This document shows, in pieces, positions 20,193 to 31,375 of a DNA stretch of 64,000 nucleotides. The DNA is from Megachile rotundata. Lineage: Eukaryota; Arthropoda; Insecta; Hymenoptera; Megachilidae. A model generated the notes under the pieces. That model was not told the origin of the DNA. It was given only the letters and a program-made list of their open reading frames with translations, and ran no database searches. The stretch is taken from NCBI RefSeq assembly GCF_050947335.1, contig NC_134984.1, positions 7,607,926-7,671,925 on the forward strand, read 5' to 3'. Within the stretch, counting starts at the first letter, position 1; each line of letters opens with the position of its first letter. Position numbers and translations under genes: made by a program.

Positions 20193-20946
20193 TGTTACCA
20201 ACGCAATTAACGAATTAATCTCATTTTAAAAAATTAATGTTCATTTAATATTCATTTCATTAAAATCGTTTGTTTAATAATTAAAATCTTTTCGTTTGAA
20301 ATTCTTGAATCGGACGGCTGAACCGATTGGAGGGGGGAGCGTGAACGCGACGGTAAGAGTCGAGAACGGTAGTCTTGATAAGGACGCCGAGCGGTGAGGA
20401 GCAGGTATCGAAGAATGGGAAGGTCGGATACGACCGATCCGAGTCGCTCGTGTTTACCTACTTTTCTTTTCGTATCTATTTGATTTTACGTTATTGTAGA
20501 CGGTCCCTGGCTGCTTGGACTCGTACGGAAAATTAATTTTTTATTTTTATTAATTTTTGGTACTCGGTTCTCGTGCACCTAACTCTGCTGCGTAACCATG
20601 AGATCCTGGCTGATTGATCTAATGGCACGCAGTTATGTTTTGAGGTGAACCTCGCAACTGGTGCCCTGCGAGGTCGAGAACCTGAGTAAACTCGATGGCA
20701 AGAGTTATGGTTTTGTAGCGCGGTATCAGTTAATTTTTCGGAATAATATCCTTTTTATTTTGACATTGGTGTGAGTGCGACTCGGAACGGTTGTATTGGT
20801 GGCCCATTCATTCGAATTGGAAATCCGGTGCTGTAAACATACTTTATATAAGTTACGAATAAATTTCTTAATTACATTCGATAAAATGTGTTTTGCCATT
20901 GCCCTCCTGATCCCTGTCCCTTGCGCCCGTGGGTCGATCGTAAACA
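20193..20946. mobile_element. Solo LTR, 754 bp, inserted between ORF1 and ORF2 of copy B
   Basis: The segment begins TGTTACCAACGC and ends CGATCGTAAACA (TG...CA) and is flanked by the 5-bp direct repeat CCATC at 20188-20192 and 20947-20951. Copy A has no counterpart to it. These are the marks of an LTR retrotransposon reduced to one LTR by recombination. A 5-bp duplication fits BEL/Pao or Copia and some Gypsy elements; the family is not determined. The sequence is notably more GC-rich than its surroundings. It has no coding content. Confidence 0.88.
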
Positions 20947-21001
20947 CCATCTAAATAATAATTTTTTGGCTTGGATGAAGCGTGTGTAAGAAGCGAGAAA
21001 G

Positions 21002-22826
21002 TCAAATATCCAGATCTAATGCTTCAACAATAATATTAATTTTGTTTGAATTTATTTCTATTGCTTCGCGAATTTGCGCAATTTGTGACGTAATGGTATC
21101 TGCTATTATCTTTTTTATGTCAGTAAAAAGTGTAGTGTGTTGATCAGGGTGTTCGTTTCTTGCGGGAATTGTGCTTGTATTGTTTTGTAGTGTTCGTCGG
21201 GCAACATTTTCTTGTGAAACTATTTAACTATATTGTACATCTTTTTTAACAAATTTATTGTAAGCAGCTATTTTCTTTTCTCTACCTAATTTCAAAATTT
21301 GTTTTTTTTTCAATAATTTTTTTCTTAAACTCTAATAGCTTTGGGCAACCTCTGTAGGATGCAGGGTGACCAAAGTTCTTGCAATTTACACAGTATGGGC
21401 TTGTTTCTGTGTTAGTGACCATCGAGCGCGGGCACTCACCAGGATTGTGTGGGATATTGCACTTGACACACCTATATTCTAAGTTGCAATTGACTGCTAC
21501 ATGCCCTTTCCTTTGGCATCTTTTGCATTGGATCCTATCTTTTTTGATTATTCTTTCCCATCTAATTACCGTATGTAACAAAGTTTTCATAAGTTTAAGA
21601 TTATTGCAATCGCTATTTGGCGAGAGTTGAACTAAAAATATCGGAAGGTTCCGATTGCCTTCTATTGACCTTTTTGTTCTAAACTTCTTAACTTCTAAAA
21701 AATTGAAATTATCAACATTTTTATTTTTAAGGGGACTTAGGACTTCTTGTGGCTCAAAATCGCCTTCTAAATCTTTTAGCAAAATTGTGATATTTTTCTC
21801 CTCTTTGGGGGTATATGTAAAAAATTGTATGCTATTACTTTTCAGAATCTCACATGCTCTCTTATGATTTTGGACGGAACTTACATATATAGAGGATTTA
21901 CTTGCGTTTATCCGCTTCACATAAAAATCGTCAAAAGATTTACGTAACAGTTCGATAACCGATTTAGTTGAGTTAACATGCATCGTGATCGGTGGCGGCT
22001 TTTTAATAGGTTTACCTTCATTGTCAAGGCTTTTTTGCACGAAACTGCGAGGTTGAGACCTTTTCCACTGGCTACAGCTTGGGCATCCTGTAGCCGTGTT
22101 TTGGGTTGCTTCCTTGTGTTGTCCGGTTGTCTCTGTTGAGAGGATCCTGGAGAAGTCCGGCCGCTATGGGGTGGATCACCACTGGGGGCCTGCACGGCAT
22201 ATATCTTCCGCCTGCGTGTTTATACCACTTGTCCTCTTCTTCCTCTTAGGAGATTTGACTTTCGTCCACGATTCTCCTTCAATTTCATCACCTTCCCGTT
22301 CCTCAATATCCATGGACTCATATCGAATTAATTTATCAAATCGGTTTGTTTTTGCAGACTGTGATTGCTTATCATTAATCAGTCTGTTTTTTTCTTCTAA
22401 TTGCTTAAGCAATTTTTCGATGAAAGCACTTAACTTACGATTAAATTCCACCAATTCATCGTAAGAAGGCCTCTTCTTCTCATCGTCCATATTTTTTGTA
22501 GCTTGTGATGTCGATGCCGTAACAGTTGATGTCGCTTCTTTGTCCACTGGCTCTGCCTTCAATTTTTTTTTAACCATTGTTGGTGTTGGATTAAGCCTCT
22601 TCGATTGTTTCCTCTGTTTAACCACTTTTGTTACATATTGTTTGAGTGTAACATCACTTAAATGTGTCAAACTTGTATTTGAGGTAATGGTCGGAATGTT
22701 AGAAATCCTGGCAGCCTCATTAATCCATGACTCCTGGCTTACATAATTTTGCAGAGATTGCAAATTTTGCGGTGTCAGATTAATCTCAAAAAAAGGGGGA
22801 CATCCCTCTTCTGTGTTAGTTGTCGC
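21002..22826 (-). pseudogene. Element B ORF1, frameshifted gag-like protein
   Basis: Homologous to A ORF1 but split over several frames. One piece (to 22176) carries WINEAARISNIPTI, DVTLKQYVTKVVKQRKQ and the coiled-coil region. A short piece covers the linker, and a third (22040-21282) carries the pre-knuckle domain and all three knuckles, CKRCQRKGHVAVNC, CVKCNIPHNPGEC and CVNCKNFGHPASYRGC. The tail ends EALDLDI then TGA at 21002. At least two frameshifts and a stop separate the parts, so no full protein can be made. Confidence 0.88.
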
Positions 22827-23077
22827 GTCTATTTTGCTACACTAATAACTTATCACTACACTAATACTATGAATGTTTATATTTATACATATATGTATAT
22901 ATGTGTGTATTTAAATAATAATAAAATAATCATTGTTTATTAGTGTCTATGCACCACGCGCGTCACTGAACTGTTTTTCTTTGGCACTTTTGACTATGCA
23001 CTACGCTATGCGCTTTCCACTTCCGACGAGGCACTTAAGGGTACGTCCGTCGCCTACGACGGTTGAAGGACGAATGG

Positions 23078-23106
23078 GGGGATACTAACCACTATACTAT
23101 CGAGGA
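23078..23106 (-). pseudogene. tRNA-Asp 5' half (nt 1-29) between copies C and B
   Basis: On the minus strand this is identical to nt 1-29 of the intact tRNA-Asp (TCCTCGATAGTATAGTGG, then TTAGTATCCCC), followed by two extra C and element B's first bases ATTCGTCC. The 3' end of copy C (GACTTTACCGA) abuts its 5' end directly. Confidence 0.95.
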
Positions 23107-23195
23107 TCGGTAAAGTCTAGTCTCTTTAGTTATAAATTTAAATATTATAAGTATATATTGCCTTAAATATAATTAATCTAATTCTAGAATACTAA

Positions 23196-25020
23196 TTAAT
23201 TAAGCCACCAGTACAATTTTTTATTACCTCTATGATTGTCCTTTTTATCAAATATGGATAGTTTGGTGTTGAACCGCATACTTGGATCATCGTCCCGTAT
23301 ATCTCTAATGTACCTAATTTTCTTTTCATACGTTTTCCTATTTATGTGGTATATTATCGGTAAATTCATTGGATTTTGTATCAGACCCTCGGTATCTAAA
23401 TATATAAAACCTTCAGCGGGTATGTATTCGGTTTCCATGGTTTTGATAAAATATAGCGGATTTGGATATACTGAGCAGCAAATAAGGTTATTGTTTGTTA
23501 TGTTGTAGATATTTGCCCAATGGTTGCGTATTAATTTAATTATGAACAAATCTATCCTGATTAACTCGGCGACATTATATAATTTAATAGTGTTAATGTA
23601 TTTGGTATAGTTTGATTCGGGCGAGCGATACATATTCAAACACGCTCGCAAGCATTTTCTTTCGAAAATTCTCAATCTTTCCATTGTACTGGCGCTAACG
23701 TTAAACCAAATTTGGCAGCCGTATGTCAAGATGGGTCTTATTAGTACCTTATAACATAGAATTTTAACCTTACGATCTAGATCCTTAGAATAAAATAGTC
23801 TTTTATGCTTCATAAAAGCCTTTTGTGTTTTGTCTATTTGAATTTGCACATGGTTGTTAAAATTTAATCTGAAGTTCATATACACTCCCAGATAACGAAC
23901 TACATACATTGTTATGTGGGATCTTAATGTTAATATCGTTCGGATTATGTAGTTGAAATGTTTCTGAATGTTTGCGGACATTAAAATTGGTGTCATTTTA
24001 AATGTAAGGCCTGAATAATATAGTTTCGCACTTAGTTACATTTATTTTTTGTTTCCACGTGTGAAAATAGTCTTGTATTTTATTGAATAATTTTTGCAAT
24101 TCTCTTTTTATAACAGATGGTTTATCATTCTTAATGTATACTAGTAGGTCATCGGCAAATGCAATGGCAAATCTTTTTCCGTCCGAATTCAGGCTGAACA
24201 CGTGTAGCAAGTCGCATAAAAATATGTTAAACAGGATGGGGGAATTTACTGTACATTGTTGCACGCCATTTTTTATTTTAAATGTTTTGGTAGAGGAGTT
24301 TTCCCCTTCCACCACCACAAATTGTTTGTCGTGCAGCATCTCCCAAAGCATTCTTACTAGGTTTTTTAGGAAGTTTTCCTTAATTAGCTTAAAGAAAAGA
24401 CCATCCAGCCAAAAAGTATCAAAGGCCTTTTCAAGATCAATAAATATCGCGCCTATACATTCTCCAGCATTTCTCGTCCAGCAAATATCGGACTTGAATT
24501 TGGAAATTGCATGTACCGTTGAATGTTTATATCTAAATCTGTATTGTGTTTCTGGTATGATATTATTACTTTTATAAAATGAATTTATGGCGTCATTTAT
24601 GGTAGTTTTGAAAATTTTACTTATATTAGGCAAGAGACTAATAGGCCTGTAACTGGAGGGGTTATCACTATCTTTCCCTCTTTTTTTTATTGCTACTAAT
24701 TTGCCATTTTTCCATTTCATAGAGAAGTAATGTTGATTTAAGCAATTATTGAATATTACTGTATAATAATTTATGTACTGAAGGGGTAGTTTCTTTAGCA
24801 CTATGTTCGGTATCTCGTCAAAATTCGCAGACTTTTTATTATTTAAGTTTTTGAATTTTGTGTATAGTTTAGTTGATGATGTGAAATAGTTTTCCGGGAT
24901 ATCATCGTCCCTTGGGTTTGTGGCTCGATTTATATCCGAAAAAATGGTAACTGTATTACTATTAGCTTTATCTGCAGAGAATTCTTGTTTAAATTGTTCG
25001 AGTTTTTGTTTAATTAAGCT
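23196..25020 (-). pseudogene. Copy C ORF2, 3' part, frameshifted
   Basis: Two overlapping pieces of reverse transcriptase. The upstream one (24801-23998) has SSYRPISLLPN, IFIDLEKAFD and FADDLLVYI. The downstream one (23996-23196) covers the C-terminal region to LYWWLN. They are in different frames, joined near 23997 with some lost sequence relative to copy A. Residue identity with A is high, higher than between A and B. The endonuclease domain is absent from this part. Confidence 0.9.
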
Positions 25021-27949
25021 ATTGTATCACAACAATCTCAATTATAAGACGGTGAAAACAGTACAAGGTTGTAGACGCGACGACCGTACAATATGTTGAG
25101 ACTAACAAGTATGCTCTGACTTTGTCCCAGTCTGCTTCATGAAAATTATATTTAATATTCGGTGCTGTTTTCTCTATTAGTATGTTATCAAAGTCATCTA
25201 GTTAAATGAACACTAAAATGACTCTGTAGTCACTGTCATATTCAAAGGAATCAAATCGGTGTGGGACAGGTATATTGTGGAAATGAGGTCTTTGTTCGCT
25301 AAGCAAATGTCTATACGCTCCACTTTTAGGAAAAGAGGCAACCATGGTGTGGTACAAAGATAGTCTATATTGGATTTCGTTTTGCTATAGCCAGTGGAAA
25401 AATGTTGAAAGTAATTTTTGTGTTATTTTAGTTTTTCAAACACCAGTTTTAGTAGTAGCCTAAAATCTTTTTTGCAACTGTTTGTTGCATATGCTAATTT
25501 TGAAAACAAATTATTATTGTTATGAATTTTTACGTGAGCGATAGTGATGTCAAAAACATCATGGCTGGACGGATCTGAATTTAATATTATTTTTTGTTAA
25601 AATACCCGTTCCTACCTGTTTAGTGCACAGCCTATCATTCCTTATAAAAATATAATTTTTAAAATTAATACGATGTTTTTCACTTAACTTAGTTTCTCAA
25701 AGAAAGACTACATATAAGTCGTATTTTTCTATAGATTCTACTAGTGACCCTCTTCTTTCGTCGGTTATTAAAAAGTTTACATTTATTTGAAGTATTTTTA
25801 TTGCGCCAAGGGCGTTGTTAGGCTGGATTTTGCTATTGATCGAGAAGATCATTTATAATATGATATCCAATGCATTAAATTGATTTTGTTAGATTTTGAC
25901 TCTGTTCGTTCGATTACTTGGGTTTGTGCTTTGCCTGATGATTCGATTACTTGTTTCACTTGAACTAGGAATAAGCTATGGGAGTGGTTTGATGAGGAGG
26001 AGGTTGTGGTAGAATGTGTGGTTGTCTCGGCTATCCTGTCTAGTTTTGGGTTATATATTTTTTTTAGATTATCGCCGGCCACTATTGTACTAAAGGTAAT
26101 TTCCTTTCTTTTTTTATTAATGGTTTCTTTATTTGCCTTTTCTTTCTGTAATGCTAATTTGTTTTCTTGAATTTTTAACCTCCATTCCTTTAACTTTGGA
26201 AATATGAGTCGAAGTGACTAAATCTTTTGCAATTAACGCAATAAGTATTCAATTTGCTATCTTTGAATAAGTTAACCTATTCCCGTGCTTTGACGAGTCT
26301 CACTCGTGACGCACTTACTGCTCAAATTTTGAATACTCTTTAACTTGAAATTTAGGTCCAACTATGAATTGCATTATCAAGGATCCCTAAATATAAAATA
26401 GTTACAACTTTTTAATTTTCTTTGTTCGTTTTAATGTTATAGCCCTGAGTAGTTAGTCTTGACTGACGCATCTGATAAATAAATGGCACGGGAAGGGGTT
26501 AAAACGGGACCAGTTACTTAGATTATAAGGAACATTGTACTTGACACAACAGTATTCTAAATTACAGTTGCTGGCAATATCGCCATGCATTTTTTATGGT
26601 AATAATATTTAAATCGGCTATATTTTTGTTGTTCAATTCTTGTAAAACTAAATTAGTCTCGAAGTCATCTTCGAGATCATCTTTTAACAGTATTGCTATA
26701 TTTTTTTCTGTTCTTGGATACACCAAGATGTAAATAATTGTATACCATTTATTTTTAATGTTTCGCATGCTATTTTGTGAATTGTCGTTGTGTGAGTTTG
26801 GAGTAGGCGCTTGTCGTTAATTCTTTTAACATAAAAATCTATGATTAAGGGCAAGAATAAATTTATAGTTTATCTGTGTCTTCATGTAAAATGGTTGTAG
26901 GGAATTTTATGTTATTAGTGATGACAGGATGTTAGATAAATTTTCGGTCTGTTTTTTTTTTTAAATATATTACCTGTGAGGTCTGCTGTTTCAATTATCT
27001 TTAGAAATTGTTTGGGATGACTGATGCTTGGGCTTTGGTTCCTCTTGAGTGGGTCTGCTGGGTCCTGGTTTTCGCTTGTCCTCCGCTTGCTTTATTGCAT
27101 TGGTGACACGTTTTCTTCTTTTTGTCGACGTGTCTTTCTCGCAATATTGCTCTTTTTCTAAGCCCGTTGGGTCAACGCTGGAACTATCCATCGGTTCCAT
27201 TGTGCGAGTGTCGGTGTGGTCCTGCTTCGGCGCTCCACTAGTGGTTTGAGAGTGTATAAAAATCTTATGGGTTCTTTCTACTTCTATATTTTTCATTAAT
27301 TTTTGCACTAACATACTAAGTTCGTTATTTTGCCTGAGTCATCAGATGACGGGGTAATTATCTTTTTACTAATGTCTGCCTTTTATAATGACTAGCTTGA
27401 GCGTTTTTTGCCCATTTTATCTATTTGTTCTGATCGTTTCTCAGGAGACGTTGTATTACATTGTTTATCTTTTCTGTCTTTGGAGAGTAAGTTTGTTGTT
27501 GCATTCAGCCTTTTTGTTTGCTTTTCTGCATTTTTCATTTGTTTCATGAGTTGCAATATTTTAACACCATTTATATCTACAACTGTTATTCATTTTGTAA
27601 TTTTCGCGTTTTCGTTTAATTACTTTCGGCATTATGCTGCATGTACTCTATGGACAGTGTGTAATTGGTTTTGTGGATGCCCCCGAGTAAGGGCCCACTT
27701 GACGGTGTGATTAAATTTGCTTTTTTTTTTTTATTTAGAATGATTATTTTTAATTCACTGATTGTTTTGTCACCAAATGAATAACTAATTGTTTATGCAC
27801 TGCACGAGGTATTGTCTTGCACACAAATTGATGTGCAAGCACGATAGATTTCGGATTATGGTCACTGAACCGTTGTCTTGACTAAGTAAGGAAGTACGCA
27901 CGTTCTCACATGGGCTCGTTCAAACCCTACGAAGTTCGAAGGACGAATG
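25021..27949 (-). pseudogene. Old decayed 5' portion of a retrotransposon (endonuclease and ORF1 remnants)
   Basis: Scattered similarity to copy A in the same order: around 25115-25800 remnants of the ORF2 N-terminal endonuclease, around 25850-27310 remnants of ORF1, and a 5' UTR. Visible landmarks include a KNIAILLKDDLEDDFE-like stretch near 26670 (the pre-knuckle domain of ORF1) and a decayed knuckle region near 26540-26580. A TTAA MITE (26276-26498) has inserted between the tail and the knuckles. No long frame survives. Confidence 0.75.
26276..26498. mobile_element. TTAA-flanked MITE, 223 bp, in the old retrotransposon
   Basis: TTAA at 26272-26275 and 26499-26502, terminal repeats CCTATTCCCGTGC and the mirror of CCCCTTCCCGTGC. 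It shares the internal phrase GACGAGTCTCACTCGT with the TTAA MITE at 35551-35733, so the two are related. It postdates the host retrotransposon copy. Confidence 0.85.
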
Positions 27950-27955
27950 AATAAT

Positions 27956-27983
27956 AAAACACTAATCGTAATATTATTGAAGA
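27956..27983 (-). pseudogene. Decayed tRNA-Asp 5' half between copies D and C
   Basis: On the minus strand TCTTCAATAATATTACGATT then AGTG aligns without gaps to tRNA-Asp nt 1-28. Many of the differences are C-to-T or G-to-A. Its position, just before the 5' end of the old part of copy C and just after the 3' end of copy D, matches the other tRNA halves. It is the most decayed of the three. Confidence 0.82.
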
Positions 27984-28490
27984 CCAGTAATTTGTAGTTT
28001 CTTTGTTTACTTATTTCTACTGTATAAAGATAATGTTAACCTCATAAGAATGACTTTTTAATACAGCAATTAAACTAGAGAACCTTTAAAAAACTTAACT
28101 ATTTTGTATTTATCAATATCAATCATGGTATTCTTCTTTATGCAAAATATTCATCGTTTGGGCCGGTTTTAGTTTCCAACGCTTTCAAATTACAAATGTT
28201 CTAAAAGAGAGTAGACTTTTAGATCCTAGGCCATCCCACTTGACACAATAGATATAATTAATTACCTAATTTCTAAAAATCTATTCAATTTAATCATTAA
28301 TTACTTTTTACGTTAAACTGATGGTTAACATATTTGTAAATTATGGATAAACTTATGATTCGCATATTCAGATCATCATCCCGGGTATCTTGATGCTATT
28401 AGATTTTCTTCTCACATGTTCTCCTATTTATGTGGTACAATTGGTAAATTTCTTGAGTTTTGGATGAAGTCTTCACTGTCTAAATATGCA
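27984..28490 (-). mobile_element. Non-LTR retrotransposon copy D, 3' remnant
   Basis: About 500 bp matching the 3' UTR and the end of ORF2 of the family. Around 28368-28490, minus-strand sequence decodes to eroded versions of the DDDPxMRF, INRKTYEKK and IYLD regions seen in copy A. It ends near TTACTGG before the tRNA relic. At about 28490 it gives way to unrelated sequence. It is the farthest and most decayed member of the stack. Confidence 0.75.
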
Positions 28491-29229
28491 GTGTGTCTCA
28501 TCAACTGTGTCCACTTAAATATCGTGGTTATTTCAAACAATACGAAAAAATGTTACGTAAAAAAATTATAGGACTTAAGAAACTGCATAATGCAATATAA
28601 ATACTGTTCTTGTAAGTGGAGGCGTAGGGAAGGTATAGTGGTCACTTTTATTTTCTTAAATGGAATGTCTAATTTTTTATTGTTGAGTTTTTTTAATATT
28701 GCACTCTAATAATTTTCCGCGCAGAAAAATCTATATAAACACAGAAAACATTTGTGTAAACAAAAAATATGCAGAGCCATTTTCTGAAAACAATGCATTT
28801 GCATTTTTTCAATAGAGCTGCATATTGTTATTCACGTAGATGTCAAAAGCTGACTGTTATCATTATTTTGAATTTCTATCTTGACTATGAAATTGGCTAT
28901 CAAATAACATACAAAAATGGTGAAATAAAATTAAAAAGATTTCAATATAAGAGTACGTTTTCATGATAGACAATGACACATCCACTGCACTATCGACTAC
29001 CGTGAAAGCAATTTAATGCTTAAATATAAATTGCTCGTGATATTTTATTATCGATTGTCTTGAATATCGGCAGGTACTGGCATTTAATCATTTGAATTTG
29101 TGTAAAGATCCACTTAAACCTATATTCTGCAAAAGCGTATTAAAATTCCAGAGTTTCATCTCGCATCTTTTTTGAATTAAATCAGTTTCCCGAGAAATAT
29201 GGGTGTAAAAATACGAGAATATACATATA
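28491..29229. other. No recognised gene
   Basis: AT-rich sequence that truncates copy D. A 65-codon frame at 28769-28966 has no recognisable features. Confidence 0.5.
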
Positions 29230-29617
29230 CAGGGTGGCTCACCACATTTTGCCATCTAGATTTGAGTCGTTATCATAGCAAACAATGATTCAGATGAAGT
29301 TGAATGGTTTTGAGCGGGGCATATGCTGCTGGTATATTTTTTTTATAGGTGGACGTATAAAGGACATATGAAGGTCATTAATGTTTTTTTAAATGGAATT
29401 ATATATTTTTTATTGCATCAGCTGATACTCCTTCATATTCTTTACAAAAAAGTATTAATCTATTTATGCGAAAGAATCATTAGTTTAAGAGATATTTAAA
29501 AAATATACCATCAGCATATGCCCCTCTCAAAACCATTGAACTTCATCTGAAACATTTTTTGTTATGAGTAATAACAATGACGCAAATCTAGATGGCAAAA
29601 TGTTGTGAGCCACCCTG
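29230..29617. mobile_element. TA-flanked foldback MITE, 388 bp
   Basis: TA at 29228-29229 and 29618-29619. Terminal inverted repeats start CAGGGTGGCTCACCACATTT and extend about 110 bp inward, so the element can fold back on itself. The TA target points to the Tc1/mariner superfamily. A truncated, reverse-oriented copy is at 187-464. Confidence 0.9.
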
Positions 29618-29619
29618 TA

Positions 29620-31039
29620 TAATTTTCATATGTAGTTTCATTGTATAACTTCCTGTCTGATTAAATATCGACTTAGGACAACATACGGTATTGGCATGTA
29701 ATATTGGCTACATGCGCGGTCACTAGTTTGAAACAAGCTTGCCAGATGTTGTTAGCCTTAGTTAATTTATTACATTGTTAATATTTATTGTATTAAAATA
29801 AATAAGTTTTGACATTTATATCAACAATAATTATACAACAACCTGCTTATTCTTAAACTTGTAATGTCAACGTATCCTAAAATTTTTAAATATATTTGTA
29901 ATCATTTTTCTTACATTATACGAGCTGTTTATTTTGAAAGTCTATTAAAAAAGAAATAAAATTAGCTATTGTAATACTTTCTTATTATAACTTACAAAAG
30001 TTCAAAAATATATCTGTCAATCATTTTTCTTCAATGTTCATCAATTTTTATAAACCTAAAATTGTCAACACAGAGTGAAAGAGAAAATTCATACAGAATT
30101 TTATATTGTTTTACAAATTTTACATTGTATAAACACAACAAAAATTTCAATTATCTTAACTGCTTTTTAATCGTTTAATCTCTGCAACATTTATCTTTCT
30201 ATCAGCGTAAATATTAGTATTAGAAATGAAGAAAGCAGAAAATGTTCCACAGAATACAATTTCCTGTCGTATTCTTGTGTGCCTTGTAACTTTTTTCGCG
30301 GTGTAGAGAATCGCAGCCAAAATCGATTACCGGTGCACAAAACGAAAATAACTTTGAATGTTCGACGATTTTCACGCGGTGTCGGTATTTATAGCCATCG
30401 TCAATTACGATTGGTAGTAAACAACAACGGTAATAACAACAGATCGTCCTGGTTGGCAGTGAAGCGAGCCATCGGCATTCAAGATTCACGACCTGCTTGC
30501 AGAACCGTTCGTAGGAGCTTCTAATTGCGGACTTTAAGGCCGACGAAGTAGAGACACTCGAAGGATCATTGATAAATTATAAACACGGCAAATTGCATGC
30601 CACGAATCGCGACTGAAGATTAATGCGATGAACGTGGAGGCCCGTTTCTCCCTTGAGATTGAATGCAAATGAAAATGGAAGGCGTACAATGAATATACAC
30701 GAATATAATAATTTATCGAGGACTCGCAGAAGTGCTATCTGAAATTATCGACGATGCTCGTGTTCGATGCTCGTTTACGTAAATTACTGTGCAATGAAGT
30801 AATTAATCGGTCGCGTTTCTCAACGGAAAACCCGTCCAGTTTATTGTTAACAGTAGATTTATGTACGTTTGATGGTTATTTATTTTTAAGTTAGAACTAT
30901 GGTAGCAAAAGAAATTAATATGGGATGATATATAAACTGGCAATACAATGTGTTCTCATCTCGAAGTTAATGTACATTTCGATAAAAGTTTATGAACACT
31001 ATTTTTACCACAATTTTGTGTATACCTATTTCGACCAAT
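29620..31039. other. No recognised gene; less AT-rich island at 30260-30860
   Basis: Mostly AT-rich. The stretch 30260-30860 is richer in G and C and contains no repeat I can match elsewhere in the window. An 81-codon frame (30279-30524) and an antisense one are unsupported by splice sites. It could be conserved non-coding or an unrecognised exon region. Confidence 0.4.
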
Positions 31040-31375
31040 TTTATGAACAATTTTTTCTATAAGGACCCTTAGTTTCCACCTCATAAAAATTAAAAGACAA
31101 ACTTGCAAAATTAACCTCGGTAGCAACCTAGAGTAGTTTTAAGAATAAGATGCAAAAGAAACAATGGCGAAATATTACTTTTTCGCAAAATGCCATTGGA
31201 GTTTTAAATTTGTGTTTTCCACATTTTTGAAAAATAGATATTTACTATTCTTGCCTCTCCTAACCAAAAACACATAAGATAGGTAAAGGTCGTCGAACTT
31301 CTGCAAGTCACCGTATGGTGTCATTAAACTCACACGTGTTTTTTTTGTTACTAGGTTCGAGCCTTAAGGATAATG
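31040..31375 (-). repeat. Dispersed repeat, inverted copy of 60600-60935
   Basis: About 335 bp matching the reverse complement of 60600-60935 with scattered differences. Landmarks include AAGGACCCTTAGTTTCCACC, CTAGAGTAGTTTTAAGAATA and CTAGGTTCGAGCCTTAAG. The right-hand copy is the core of a longer inverted-repeat element; here only the core remains, abutting the foldback element that follows. Confidence 0.85.

Larger units (their letters stand above)
16902..23077 (-). mobile_element. Jockey-like non-LTR retrotransposon B, in tRNA-Asp stack
   Basis: Second unit of the stack, 6.2 kb including a solo LTR of 754 bp; without it the length matches copy A. It has the same 5' hairpin, ORF1 and ORF2 order and short 3' UTR without poly(A). 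It is flanked by tRNA-Asp 5' halves on both sides (23078-23106 and 16874-16901). ORF1 is broken by frameshifts and ORF2 has lost a short endonuclease segment. Its protein sequence is clearly more distant from A than C is, so it belongs to a second subfamily. The 3' end reads TATTATTGG before the tRNA rather than the TTTACCGA of A and C. Confidence 0.9.
23107..27949 (-). mobile_element. Non-LTR retrotransposon copy C, chimeric and degenerate
   Basis: Third unit of the stack. Its 3' part (23107 to about 25020) is very similar to copy A, including the same 3' end. At about 25020 similarity to A stops. After some 95 bp of other sequence, a much older, heavily decayed version of the same element continues through ORF1 to the 5' end ATTCGTCCTTCGAAC at about 27949. 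About 620 bp of ORF2 present in A (near 13310-13930) is missing at the switch. Either a 5'-truncated young insertion deleted the 3' part of an old one, or the two recombined. Confidence 0.82.
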
